A DNA stretch of 64,000 nt, from the NCBI GenBank assembly GCA_017938695.1, contig JAGBBA010000072.1, forward strand, positions 62,001 through 126,000. Direction: 5' to 3'. The position numbers and the translations under genes were made by a program. Under the pieces are notes generated by a model that saw nothing but the letters and a program-made list of their open reading frames with translations, did no database searches and had not been told where the DNA came from. Source of the stretch: Clostridia bacterium. GTDB lineage: Bacteria > Bacillota > Clostridia > Christensenellales > Aristaeellaceae. This document shows positions 15,150 to 23,703 of this stretch, in pieces. How positions within the stretch are numbered: position 1 is the stretch's first letter; the number at the start of each line of letters is the position of its first letter.

Positions 15150-16301
15150 ATGATCCGCGTCGCCATCGTTGGCACTGGCAACATTTCTCATGCCCATGTG
15201 CAGGCCTACCTGAAGTTCCCTGACCGCTGCAAGATCGTTGCGCTGGTGGACATCGTGCCCCAGAAGGCCCAGGCCATGAAGGAAAAATACGGCCTGGACG
15301 CCCAGGTTTTCGACGATCATCAGCAGATTCTTCCCCTGACGGATATCGACCTGGTGGATGTCTGCACGCCTCCCTATGTGCATGCCTCCATCAGCATCAA
15401 CTGCCTCAAGTCCGGCAAGAACGTGGTGTGCGAAAAGCCCATGGCTGCCTCCCTGGAGGAGTGCGACGCCATGCTCCGCGCCCGTGACGAAAGCGGCAAG
15501 AAGCTTTCCATCATCGCCCAGAACCGCTTCCGCCAGCCCATTGCCGACCTGAAGGCTCTGCTGGACAGCGGCATCGCTGGCCCCGTGCGCTCCGCCCAGG
15601 TGGATTCCTTCTGGTGGCGCGGCCATTGCTACTACGACCTGTGGTGGCGCGGCACCTGGGAGAAGGAAGGCGGCGGCTGCACCCTGAACCACGCCGTGCA
15701 TCACATCGACATGCTGTGCTGGATGATGGGCCTGCCCCAGAAGGTCACCAGCATCCTGGCCAATGTGTCCCACGACAATGCCGAGGTGGAGGACCTGTCC
15801 GCCAGCATTCTGCAATATCCTGGCGCGCTGGCTCAGCTGACGGCCTCTGTGGTGCACCATGCCGAGGAGCAGCAGCTGGTGTTCCAGTGCGAAAAGGCCA
15901 AGATCGCCGCGCCCTTCGCCTGCTATGCGTCCACCTCCATGGGCAACGGCTTCCCCACCCGCAATGAGGAGCTGGAAAAGCAGATCGCCGATTTTGTGGC
16001 TGCTCAGCCCGAGGTGAAGTACGAGGGCCACGACGGCCAGCTGGAGAACATCCTTACCGCCATTGAAAACGACCAGGATGTGGCCATCACCGGCGAGGAA
16101 GGCCGCCGCACCATCGAGCTGATCACCGCTATCTACAAGGCGGGCACCATCGGCCAGACGGTGGATCTGCCCCTGCCCAAGGACGATACCTTCTACACCG
16201 TGGAGGGCATCATGGCCAATGTGCCCCACTTCTACGAGAAGACCACTTCCGCTGCCGATCTCTCCGGCGAGATCACCCTGGGCAGCAGCTATAAGAAATA
16301 A
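15150..16301 (+). CDS. Gfo/Idh/MocA family oxidoreductase
   Basis: A 383-residue dehydrogenase starting at 15150 after CGGAGGTG. The N-terminal NAD(P) motif VGTGNISHAH is canonical, VCEKPMA near residue 95 is the family EKP motif, and EGGGCTLNHAVHHIDMLCWM near 178 supplies the substrate-site Asn and His. It is the first gene of a four-gene run (two oxidoreductases, unknown protein, GH105-like hydrolase). In comparable loci such pairs oxidise or reduce a sugar liberated from a polysaccharide; the substrate here is unknown. Confidence 0.92.
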   Translation: MIRVAIVGTGNISHAHVQAYLKFPDRCKIVALVDIVPQKAQAMKEKYGLDAQVFDDHQQILPLTDIDLVDVCTPPYVHASISINCLKSGKNVVCEKPMAASLEECDAMLRARDESGKKLSIIAQNRFRQPIADLKALLDSGIAGPVRSAQVDSFWWRGHCYYDLWWRGTWEKEGGGCTLNHAVHHIDMLCWMMGLPQKVTSILANVSHDNAEVEDLSASILQYPGALAQLTASVVHHAEEQQLVFQCEKAKIAAPFACYASTSMGNGFPTRNEELEKQIADFVAAQPEVKYEGHDGQLENILTAIENDQDVAITGEEGRRTIELITAIYKAGTIGQTVDLPLPKDDTFYTVEGIMANVPHFYEKTTSAADLSGEITLGSSYKK

Positions 16302-16313
16302 GGAGGCCTCCCC

Positions 16314-17387
16314 ATGAGCAACGCCAACGGCATGACCTACGCCCCCAAGGGCAAGCCCGCCCCTGTGGTAAAGCCCGGTGAATTTATCTTCTCTGCCGCC
16401 CATCTGGATCACGGCCACATCTACGGCATGACCAACGCCCTGCTGGAGGCTGGCGGCACCCTGAAATATGTGTACGATCCCGATCCCAACAAGGTGGCCC
16501 AGTTTGTGAAGACCTATCCCCAGGTGCAGGTGGCCCTTTCCGAGCAGCAGGTGCTGGACGACAAGGAGACCCACATGATCTGCGGTGCCCACATCACCAG
16601 CGAGCGCGGCCCCTTCGGCCTTCGCGTGATGGGCGCAGGCAAGGATTATTTCACCGATAAGGCTCCCTTTACCACCATGTCCCAGCTGAACGCTGCCAAG
16701 GAAATGGCCAAGGCTACCGGCCGCAAGTACATGGTGTACTATGGCGAGCGCATCCACTGCCAGGCCGCTACCCTGGCTGGCGAAATGATCCAGGCTGGCG
16801 AGATCGGCCAGGTCGTCCATGTGGAAGGCTTCGGCCCCCACCGCCTGATGGCCCACGCCCGTCCCGCCTGGTTCTTTGAAAAGGAAAAGTACGGCGGCAT
16901 CCTGTGCGACATCGGCTCCCACCAGATCGAGCAGTACCTGTACTTCGCTGGCGAGGAAGAGGCCCAGGTGACCTACAGCCGCATCGGCAACTATGCCAAC
17001 CCCGATCACCCCGAGCTGGACGACTTCGGCGACTGCAATATCGTGGGCGAAAAGGGCACCACCAACTACTTCCGTGTGGACTGGTTCACCCCCGACGGCC
17101 TGCGCACCTGGGGCGACGGCCGCACGCTGATCATCGGCACCAAGGGCTATATCGAGCTGCGCAAGTACGTCAACGTGGGCACCGACATGGAAGGCGGCGA
17201 CCATGTGTACCTGGTCAACAGCCAGAAGGAACAGTACTTCAATGCCGACGGCGCGGGCTGCCCCTTCTTCGGTCAGCTGGTGCTGGACTGCCTCAACCGC
17301 ACCGAGAACGCCATGACCCAGCACCATGCCTTCAAGGCTGCGGAGCTGTGCCTGCAGGCCCAGGAAAAGGCCATCGTGATCAAATAA
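16314..17387 (+). CDS. Atypical Gfo/Idh/MocA oxidoreductase
   Basis: A 357-residue protein starting at 16314 with AAGGAGG upstream, 12 bases after the preceding oxidoreductase. The overall pattern is Gfo/Idh/MocA: a Rossmann-like first half, the dinucleotide-to-catalytic region FTDKAPF around residue 115 in the place of EKP, and a C-terminal sheet domain (ERIHCQAATLAGEMIQAGEIGQVVHVEGFGPHRL, CDIGSHQIEQYLYF). The glycine-rich loop is replaced by AAHLDHGHIYGMTNALL, so dinucleotide binding is non-canonical. A terminator-like hairpin follows the gene, so the two genes downstream may be expressed at a lower level. Confidence 0.82.
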   Translation: MSNANGMTYAPKGKPAPVVKPGEFIFSAAHLDHGHIYGMTNALLEAGGTLKYVYDPDPNKVAQFVKTYPQVQVALSEQQVLDDKETHMICGAHITSERGPFGLRVMGAGKDYFTDKAPFTTMSQLNAAKEMAKATGRKYMVYYGERIHCQAATLAGEMIQAGEIGQVVHVEGFGPHRLMAHARPAWFFEKEKYGGILCDIGSHQIEQYLYFAGEEEAQVTYSRIGNYANPDHPELDDFGDCNIVGEKGTTNYFRVDWFTPDGLRTWGDGRTLIIGTKGYIELRKYVNVGTDMEGGDHVYLVNSQKEQYFNADGAGCPFFGQLVLDCLNRTENAMTQHHAFKAAELCLQAQEKAIVIK

Positions 17388-17396
17388 CATAACCTG

Positions 17397-17426
17397 GCAG
17401 GCGGAGCTTTTCGCCTGCCGTTTTTA
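17397..17426 (+). terminator. Internal terminator within the catabolic operon
   Basis: GGCAGGCG (17397-17404) pairs with CGCCTGCC (17412-17419) and is followed by GTTTTT. It lies between genes that share orientation and a 56-base gap, so it probably acts as a partial terminator that lowers expression of the last two genes. Confidence 0.7.
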
Positions 17427-17443
17427 TCACAGGAGGAAAAAGC

Positions 17444-19396
17444 ATGGACAGACTGCAATACTTGAGCCAGGTTGTGGCTGCTGGCAAGGCGCATATGGCC
17501 CCCACAAAAGCAGAAGCCCTGAACGTGAAGGCTTACCATGGCGTGGATTCCTTCCAGGGGTTGTATCATGAACTGGCTGAAATGGAGCTGGCCGCTGCCG
17601 CAGGCACCGTGCCGCCCATCCGCGAGTACATCATCGACAAGGCCTTAGATCGCATCGACACCCGGCTGGATTGCGCCGATTTTGTGATCCCCGCCCTTTT
17701 GCGGATGCTCTTTGCCCACCGGGGTACGCCGCGCCTGCCAGAGGACATGGCCCAGCGCATGGAAAAGAGCCTGATCGGCTTCAAATACTGGCTGGATGAG
17801 CCGGGCACCATTCAGGCCTGTTTTTTCACCGAGAACCATCAGGTGTTGTTCCACAGTGCGGAATATCTGGTGGGCCAGCTGTTCCCCGATGCGGTGTTCC
17901 CCAACAACGGCATGACGGGCCGGGAGCACCAGGCCCACGGCGAGGCCTTCCTGCGCCGCTGGCTGGAGTGGCGCATCCGCTTTGGCTTTGCCGAGTGGCT
18001 CACCCAGGGCTACTACATGGATGACATTCTGGGACTGGTGAACCTGATGGTCTACGCCAAGGATGAGGATATCCGCTTGAAGAGCCGCATGATCATCGAC
18101 CAGCTGGTATTCGACCTGGCCATCCACGGCTTCCAGGGCCACCTGCCCACCACCCATGGCCGCGTGTATACCGATTTTATCATCGAGCCCGACCATGAGG
18201 ATTGCTCCCACCTGATGCGATTCCTCTTCGACGAGGGCAGCAACGAGGGCCTGTGCGGCGCGGCTGTCATGCTGGCGGCGGTGGATTACCGCATTCCCCA
18301 GGCCATTCTGAACGTGTACAGGCACAAGGAGCTCACCACCCGGCAGCGCATGAGCGTGGATGCCGCCGACGCCGCAGCCTTTGGCGTAGACCCCAAGGAT
18401 TTTGACAACATCATGTTCTTCTGGGGTATGCAGACCTACTCCGACCGGGTGTGCATCGACAACTCCATGAAGGTTTTCCCCCAGTGGAACTGGATGACCA
18501 ACCGCATCCGCGCCTACAAGGAGCGTTACGACCTGTGCGACGAGGCAGGCGCACCCTGCCCCGACGCACCGGACTTTACCGCCATGACTCAGGTGGATAT
18601 CCATACCCGCCGCACCGAGGACTATATCCTGTCCTGCGCCCAGGATTTCCGCAAGGGGCGCATGGGCTATCAGCAGCACCCCTGGACGGCTTCCCTGGGC
18701 GGCCGGGCGGTGATCTTCACCACCAACCCTGCCTCCCTGGAGTATCAGAACCGTCCCAACCGCTGGGCGGGCAACCTGGTGCTGCCCAAGGCGGTACAGC
18801 ATGAGAATGTGCTGTTCTGCATCTACCGCATCCTGCCGGATTTTGTGGATTTCCTCAACAGCCACCTGTATTTCCCCAAGCATGAGATGGACGAGGTCAT
18901 CGAGAAGGATGGCTTCATCTTTGGCCGCAAGGGCAAGGGCTACATCGCCGTGACCGCCATCGGCGTGGGCGACAAGTACTGGGAGCCCAAGGATATCGCC
19001 ATGTTCCGCCATGTGTATGGCGAAGAAGGCGACGCCCTGTACGAAAAGGCCCAGGACTATGAATACATGGTGCAGGGCCATGCCACGGTGTGGGCGGTGG
19101 AAATGGGCAGCGAGAAGGAGAATGGTTCCTTTGAGGCTTTTGTGAACAGCTTCAAGGCCGATGCGCTCCAGGGCGATACCCATGCCTTCACCTTCCACTC
19201 GCCCTCCCGGGGCCTGATGACCTGCGGCTGGGGCAAACCCCTGACGGTGGCGGGCAAGGAGATCGCCATCCACGGCTACCAGCGGTATGACCATCCCTTC
19301 TGCCAGACGGACTTCGATGCCCGCCGCATGGACATCGTCTGCGGCGGTGCCCAGCTGCATTTCGACTTCGATGCGCTGACCCGCAGCGAAGCATAA
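17444..19396 (+). CDS. Large protein of unknown function in the uronate-glycan locus (possible alpha-toroid hydrolase or lyase)
   Basis: A 650-residue protein without signal peptide, starting at 17444 after AGGAGG. I do not recognise its family. The first 400 residues are helix-rich with conserved-looking Trp, His and Glu clusters (CFFTENHQVLFHSAEYLVGQLFP, WLEWRIRFGFAEWLTQGYYMDD, HLPTTHGRVYTDF), which would fit an alpha/alpha-toroid glycoside hydrolase or polysaccharide lyase. The last 240 residues look beta-rich (HPWTASLGGRAVIFTTNP, VQGHATVWAVEMG), the two-domain layout of heparinase-II-like and related enzymes. It lies 9 bases before a GH105-like gene and after two oxidoreductases, which supports a role in degrading an uronate-containing oligosaccharide in the cytoplasm. 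Function is inference. Confidence 0.75.
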   Translation: MDRLQYLSQVVAAGKAHMAPTKAEALNVKAYHGVDSFQGLYHELAEMELAAAAGTVPPIREYIIDKALDRIDTRLDCADFVIPALLRMLFAHRGTPRLPEDMAQRMEKSLIGFKYWLDEPGTIQACFFTENHQVLFHSAEYLVGQLFPDAVFPNNGMTGREHQAHGEAFLRRWLEWRIRFGFAEWLTQGYYMDDILGLVNLMVYAKDEDIRLKSRMIIDQLVFDLAIHGFQGHLPTTHGRVYTDFIIEPDHEDCSHLMRFLFDEGSNEGLCGAAVMLAAVDYRIPQAILNVYRHKELTTRQRMSVDAADAAAFGVDPKDFDNIMFFWGMQTYSDRVCIDNSMKVFPQWNWMTNRIRAYKERYDLCDEAGAPCPDAPDFTAMTQVDIHTRRTEDYILSCAQDFRKGRMGYQQHPWTASLGGRAVIFTTNPASLEYQNRPNRWAGNLVLPKAVQHENVLFCIYRILPDFVDFLNSHLYFPKHEMDEVIEKDGFIFGRKGKGYIAVTAIGVGDKYWEPKDIAMFRHVYGEEGDALYEKAQDYEYMVQGHATVWAVEMGSEKENGSFEAFVNSFKADALQGDTHAFTFHSPSRGLMTCGWGKPLTVAGKEIAIHGYQRYDHPFCQTDFDARRMDIVCGGAQLHFDFDALTRSEA

Positions 19397-19405
19397 GGAG
19401 GCCCC

Positions 19406-21394
19406 ATGAGCTGCTATTTTCCTTCACAGGATAGTGCCGCCGCCCTGCTGGGCAGCAGCAAGGAGGCGGTGATCCGCCTGTTGGCTGACCGCTTTATGCA
19501 GGTGAATCCCCCCGCGCCCTTTGTGTGGCGCAGCTTTGACGAAGCCGGCATCCAGGCCGACAAAAAGGGCGGCTACCATTTCGATTTTGACGTGCGCTTT
19601 CCTGCCGCTGCGGTGGGGGATCGGGCCATTGCCGTGGGCAACCTGTACTGCCCCCAGGCGAAGGGCTCCCGGTTCAACCTGCGCTGCCACAACCCGGCGG
19701 AGGTGTACCTGAACGGCGAGCGCGTGTTTGTTTCCACCGGTGCTAAGGAGCGCAGCGGCGAGAACGATGTGTTCTCGGTCAGCCTGAACGAGGGCTTCAA
19801 CCGCTTTGTGATCCTGGCGGAAAAGACGAAGATCGGCTTTTCCTGTGTGCTGCAAAATGCCATGCCCCAGTGGGAGCCCTGCAATTATGTGATGCCCTTT
19901 GCCCGGCGCGGGGGCGAGGCAGGCTTTGTGTACGCGCTGCTCCCTGCCGAACAGCCGCTGCCGGATGTGTGGGGCGACGATGAGCCCCTGCCCTTCCTGC
20001 TGGAACCCGTTGAAACGTCCCTGGCCCAGGCTGGCGAGTTCGCCGCCCTGGCCGCCTTTGACATGGCGGAGGCGGGCTGCATCGCCTGGCATAAGCCGCA
20101 GGGCGTGACCCTGTTGGTGGATGGCGGCGACCCGGCGGCATGCCTGGCCGCTGGCCCCCATCAGGTGATGATGCGTGGCTCCCTGGCTGATCTGGCCCAG
20201 GTGCAGGGCGAAGGCGTCGCGTTGCATCCGCCGGTGCCGGTGCATGGCCGCTGCACGCCTTACCTGGTGTACGGGCCCGTGCAGGATGGGGAGATCCCTG
20301 CCCTGGGGCGCGTGGGTGCAGCAGGCACCTGGCGGCCCGCACTGCAGGGCATGGCCCTGCGCCCCTATGTGGAATCGGCCCTCTTTGGCCGCTGGACCTA
20401 CCCCCTGGGCGTCACGCTGTACGGCATGCTCCGCGCTGGCGGCAGGCTGAACGCCGCCGACCTGACGGCCTATGTGCAGCAGCATGTGCAGCAGGTGACG
20501 GGCATCCATGAATACGCCGAATACGACACGGAACGCTACGGCTTTGCCGGGGTGAACCAGCAGATCTGCTGGCTGGACGCCCTGGACGACTGCGGCTCCT
20601 TCGGCGCGCTGATGCTCCGCTGCGACCCAACCGGTGCAGATCCCGACGTGCGCCGCATGGCCGACCGCATCGCCCATTACATGATGCAGGAGCAGCCCCG
20701 CACCGCCGAGGGTGCCTTCTGCCGCCGTGATGATACCATCTGGGCAGACGACATGTACATGTCCGTGCCCTTCCTGTGCCGGTATGCAGAGCTCACCGGC
20801 GACGAGGCTCCCCTGGACTTCGCCGCCGAACAAATGCTGCACTACAAACAGCTGCTGTTCCTGCCGGAGAAGCAGGTGATGGCCCACATGCGCTGCCTGA
20901 TCCACGGCGAGAACAACGGCATCCCCTGGAGCCGGGGCAACGGCTGGGTGATCTTCTCCCTGTCGGAATTGTTGCAGGTTTTGCCGCCGGAGCATCCCCG
21001 CAGGCCCGCGCTGTTGGATTTCTTCAACCAGCTGACCCAGGGCTACCTGGCCCTGCAGGACGAATGCGGATTGTGGCATCAGATCCTGGATGACCCGGAA
21101 AGCTATCTGGAGTCCAGTGCTACCGCCATGATGATCTGCGCCTTCTCCCGGGGCAAGAAATTCGGCTGGTACGACGAAGCCACCGCCCTCCGCGCCATGG
21201 CCGCCGCCCGCAAGGCCTGGCAGGGCCTGACGGAGATCGCCATCGACCGGCAGGGCAACCTGTACGGCGTGTGCCAGGGGTCGGGGTTCTCCTTCTCCCG
21301 GGCATACTACCGCGCCCTGTCCTGGCGGTTCAACGACACCCACGGCATCGGCATTGTAATGCTGGCCGGGGTGGAGCTGCTGGAAGCGGAATAA
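19406..21394 (+). CDS. GH105/GH88-like unsaturated uronyl hydrolase with extra N-terminal domain
   Basis: A 662-residue protein, start at 19406 after AAGGAGG, no signal peptide. The C-terminal 330 residues match the alpha6/alpha6-barrel family that hydrates 4,5-unsaturated uronic acid at oligosaccharide ends: WADDMYMSVPFLCRYAELTG (catalytic Asp about 448), GENNGIPWSRGNGW (about 500-510), ESSATAMM and GSGFSFSRAYY. GH105 enzymes are usually 350-380 residues, so about 330 residues are additional; the first 140 (PPAPFVWRSFDEAG, YLNGERVFVSTGAKE) look like a beta-sandwich. It removes the unsaturated uronate left by a lyase, so the imported substrate is probably a lyase product such as rhamnogalacturonan or a related glycan. 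Last gene of the operon. Confidence 0.85.
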   Translation: MSCYFPSQDSAAALLGSSKEAVIRLLADRFMQVNPPAPFVWRSFDEAGIQADKKGGYHFDFDVRFPAAAVGDRAIAVGNLYCPQAKGSRFNLRCHNPAEVYLNGERVFVSTGAKERSGENDVFSVSLNEGFNRFVILAEKTKIGFSCVLQNAMPQWEPCNYVMPFARRGGEAGFVYALLPAEQPLPDVWGDDEPLPFLLEPVETSLAQAGEFAALAAFDMAEAGCIAWHKPQGVTLLVDGGDPAACLAAGPHQVMMRGSLADLAQVQGEGVALHPPVPVHGRCTPYLVYGPVQDGEIPALGRVGAAGTWRPALQGMALRPYVESALFGRWTYPLGVTLYGMLRAGGRLNAADLTAYVQQHVQQVTGIHEYAEYDTERYGFAGVNQQICWLDALDDCGSFGALMLRCDPTGADPDVRRMADRIAHYMMQEQPRTAEGAFCRRDDTIWADDMYMSVPFLCRYAELTGDEAPLDFAAEQMLHYKQLLFLPEKQVMAHMRCLIHGENNGIPWSRGNGWVIFSLSELLQVLPPEHPRRPALLDFFNQLTQGYLALQDECGLWHQILDDPESYLESSATAMMICAFSRGKKFGWYDEATALRAMAAARKAWQGLTEIAIDRQGNLYGVCQGSGFSFSRAYYRALSWRFNDTHGIGIVMLAGVELLEAE

Positions 21395-21409
21395 ATTGGA
21401 ACACACCAA

Positions 21410-21446
21410 AAACAGCTGCGCATCACTACATGCGCAGCTGCTTTTT
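21410..21446 (+). terminator. Terminator of the catabolic operon
   Basis: CAGCTGCGCA (21413-21422) pairs perfectly with TGCGCAGCTG (21431-21440), followed by CTTTTT; A-run before it. Probably also serves the converging GH42 gene. Confidence 0.9.
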
Positions 21447-21472
21447 GATTCAAAAGGATATTGCCTGGCGGT

Positions 21473-23512
21473 TTACAGCTCCACCACTTCCACCCCAAAG
21501 GGAGGCAGGGCGATGGTGCCCTCCAGCACCTCGCCGGTGAGCAGCGAGGTGGCAGGCTGGTTGAAGGTAACAGGCTGGGACTGGTTCAGGTAGTTCAGCA
21601 GGAACAGGAAGGTGCGGCCGTCCTTTTCCCGGGGCACCAGTTCCACCCGCTCGGGAACCTCCACTGCGTGCTCCCAGGGGGAGAGGCAGCCTGCGTAGCA
21701 CATCAGCAGCTTCAGGTTCGACAGGGAGAAGGCGCTGCCCAGGTGCAGCACTTTGCCCTTGCCCAGGGTGTTTTCCACCAGGGCGGGCTCGCCTGCGTAG
21801 TAGCTGGAGGCATACCGGGCCAGCACCTTGGCGCCGGGCAGGGCGGTGAGCACATCGTTGAAGATGGGCATATCGAGGGTCTCGCCAGCCCAGTCGGCGG
21901 TGACGGGAGGCTCGGCAGGGGAGCAAAAGGTGAACTCACTGACCTCCGTGCCGGTGACGGGGGAGAGCAGTCCCGGCATGGGCTGCATCACGCAGTGGCC
22001 GTCGGGGTCCTTCTGCCCGGTGCGGCAGCCCACGATCAGCGTGCCGCCCTGCTCCACATAGGCGCGCAGGAGCTCGGCGCGACGGGGCTTCAACAGCACC
22101 GCGTGGGGGTCGATCAGCACGGGATAGCGCAGCAGCTCTTCCAGGGTGGTGGTTTCCTGCATGAACACCATGTCGAAAGGCGTGTGGGTACGCTGGGCAA
22201 ATTCGAAGACGGCCTTCTCGCTGGCCTCGTGGAAGCGGCGGTGCCACACGTCGATCTCCATATCCCAGATGTTGTCAAAGTCCTTCACCATGGCGAAGGC
22301 GGCCTTGCTGTCGGCACCGGTGACGGGCTGGAGCTTCTCCATCAGGGCATGGACGTGCTTGACTTCCTTCAGGCGGCGGTTGTCCCGGTTGTCGTAGTCC
22401 AGGATGCCGTGCCAGTACATCTCCGTGCCGAAGGTGCAGGTGCGCCAGCGGAAGTAGCTGATGAAATCCGCGCCGTGGGCGATGGATTGCAGCGTCCACA
22501 GGGTCAGCTGGCCGGGCCGGGGGGCAGGGCCCTCCATGTGGCAGTGCCAGCCGTTGGAGCCGCTCTGCTGCTCCATAATGCCGAAGTGGGGGCAGATGGA
22601 GCGCACTTCCGTCAGGTGGCGGGACCACTTGCGGTCGTTGAGGGCATCGGGGTCATAGCTGCCGTCCAGGGGGAAGCCGAAGTTGGGGTAGGAGTCGTAG
22701 GTGTACACGTCCAGGCAGTCCCGGGTCAGCTTGTGGTTGTCGATGTGGGCAAACATGCCGTTGGTGGTGATGTACACATCCTCGCCAATGTACTGGCGGA
22801 GGATCTCCACCTGCAGGGCGCAAAAGCTTTCCACGCTGGCGGCAATAAAGCGACGCCAGTCCATTTCCATGTGGGGGTTCTGGGCGTTGCCGGGGGTGGT
22901 GCGAGGTACATAGACCTGGCTCCACTCGGTGTAGTCCTGGTTCCAGAAGGCGGTGCCCCAGGCCCGGTTGAGGTTCTCCAGGGTGCCGTATTTCTCCTGC
23001 AAGAAGGTACGGAAGGCCACGGTGTCGGCCTCGGAGTGGAACTCGCAGGTTTCGCAGTTGAACTCGTTGTCGATCTGCCAGCCCACGATGGCCGGATGCT
23101 TGCCGATGTGCCGGGCCATCTGGGTGACCACCCGGGCGCACAGCTCCCGGTACTTGGGGGCGTTGTAGTTGTAGTGCCTGCGGGCACCGTGGCGCATCAG
23201 CGTGCCGTCGCGGAAGGCGTTGAGGCACTCGGGGTACTTGTCGGTCAGCCAGGCGGGGGGCGTGGCGGTGGGCGTGCCGAAAATGACCTGCATGCCCTCC
23301 TGCTGGCACAGGTCAAGGAAGCGGTCGAAGAAATCGAAGGTAAATTCACCCTCGCGGGGTTCGAATTTATTCCAGGCAAATTCGCCAACGCGGACCACGG
23401 TGATGCCGGCGTCCTTCATGCGGCGCAGGTCGCTGAGCCACAGGGATTCGTCCCAGTGCTCGGGATAATAGCAGGTGCCCATGGTCAAACGGGGCCAGAT
23501 CAGCTTGTTCAT
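21473..23512 (-). CDS. Beta-galactosidase, GH42
   Basis: A 679-residue cytoplasmic enzyme that removes terminal beta-galactose. Start at 23512 (MNKLIWPRLTMGTCYYPEHW) with GAGGAGG upstream; the longer frame adds only an unlikely extension. The TIM-barrel catalytic residues are visible: acid/base Glu about 152 in WQIDNEF and nucleophile Glu about 313 in IMEQQSGSNGW. A trimerisation domain (VLIDPHAVLLKPRRAELLRAYVEQGGTLIVGCRTG) and a small C-terminal beta domain (LTGEVLEGTIALPPFGVEVVEL) complete the family architecture. It has its own promoter and converges on the uronate operon, suggesting a galactose-containing side chain of the same glycan, for example pectic galactan. Confidence 0.95.
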   Translation of the reverse strand: MNKLIWPRLTMGTCYYPEHWDESLWLSDLRRMKDAGITVVRVGEFAWNKFEPREGEFTFDFFDRFLDLCQQEGMQVIFGTPTATPPAWLTDKYPECLNAFRDGTLMRHGARRHYNYNAPKYRELCARVVTQMARHIGKHPAIVGWQIDNEFNCETCEFHSEADTVAFRTFLQEKYGTLENLNRAWGTAFWNQDYTEWSQVYVPRTTPGNAQNPHMEMDWRRFIAASVESFCALQVEILRQYIGEDVYITTNGMFAHIDNHKLTRDCLDVYTYDSYPNFGFPLDGSYDPDALNDRKWSRHLTEVRSICPHFGIMEQQSGSNGWHCHMEGPAPRPGQLTLWTLQSIAHGADFISYFRWRTCTFGTEMYWHGILDYDNRDNRRLKEVKHVHALMEKLQPVTGADSKAAFAMVKDFDNIWDMEIDVWHRRFHEASEKAVFEFAQRTHTPFDMVFMQETTTLEELLRYPVLIDPHAVLLKPRRAELLRAYVEQGGTLIVGCRTGQKDPDGHCVMQPMPGLLSPVTGTEVSEFTFCSPAEPPVTADWAGETLDMPIFNDVLTALPGAKVLARYASSYYAGEPALVENTLGKGKVLHLGSAFSLSNLKLLMCYAGCLSPWEHAVEVPERVELVPREKDGRTFLFLLNYLNQSQPVTFNQPATSLLTGEVLEGTIALPPFGVEVVEL

Positions 23513-23537
23513 TTGTTCGTCCTCCTCGTGTAGTATC

Positions 23538-23566
23538 AATGTACCATATCGGGCAAAAGAAGGCAA
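23538..23566 (-). promoter_or_regulatory. Promoter of the GH42 gene
   Basis: Minus strand TTGCCT (23561-23566), 17-base spacer ending TGG, TACATT (23538-23543). Confidence 0.6.
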
Positions 23567-23616
23567 GCGGGAAACAGAAAATAAAAATCGGACGCATACC
23601 CGTCAAGGAAAAACGA

Positions 23617-23645
23617 TTGACTTTCCTGATGCGCCATGCTACGCT
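23617..23645 (+). promoter_or_regulatory. Promoter of the anion permease gene
   Basis: TTGACT (23617-23622), 17-base spacer, TACGCT (23640-23645), about 58 bases before the start codon. Confidence 0.55.
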
Positions 23646-23703
23646 TTTATTTAGCGGCCTTGCATGACGGGGCTGCGCTGCGGCAAAAGAAAGGAAGAAA
23701 CAC

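Noticed and set aside
15000..17390. 796-codon minus-strand open frame across two oxidoreductase genes
   Set aside because: Spans two convincing plus-strand genes and their gap; the translation has shadow composition and no start signal.
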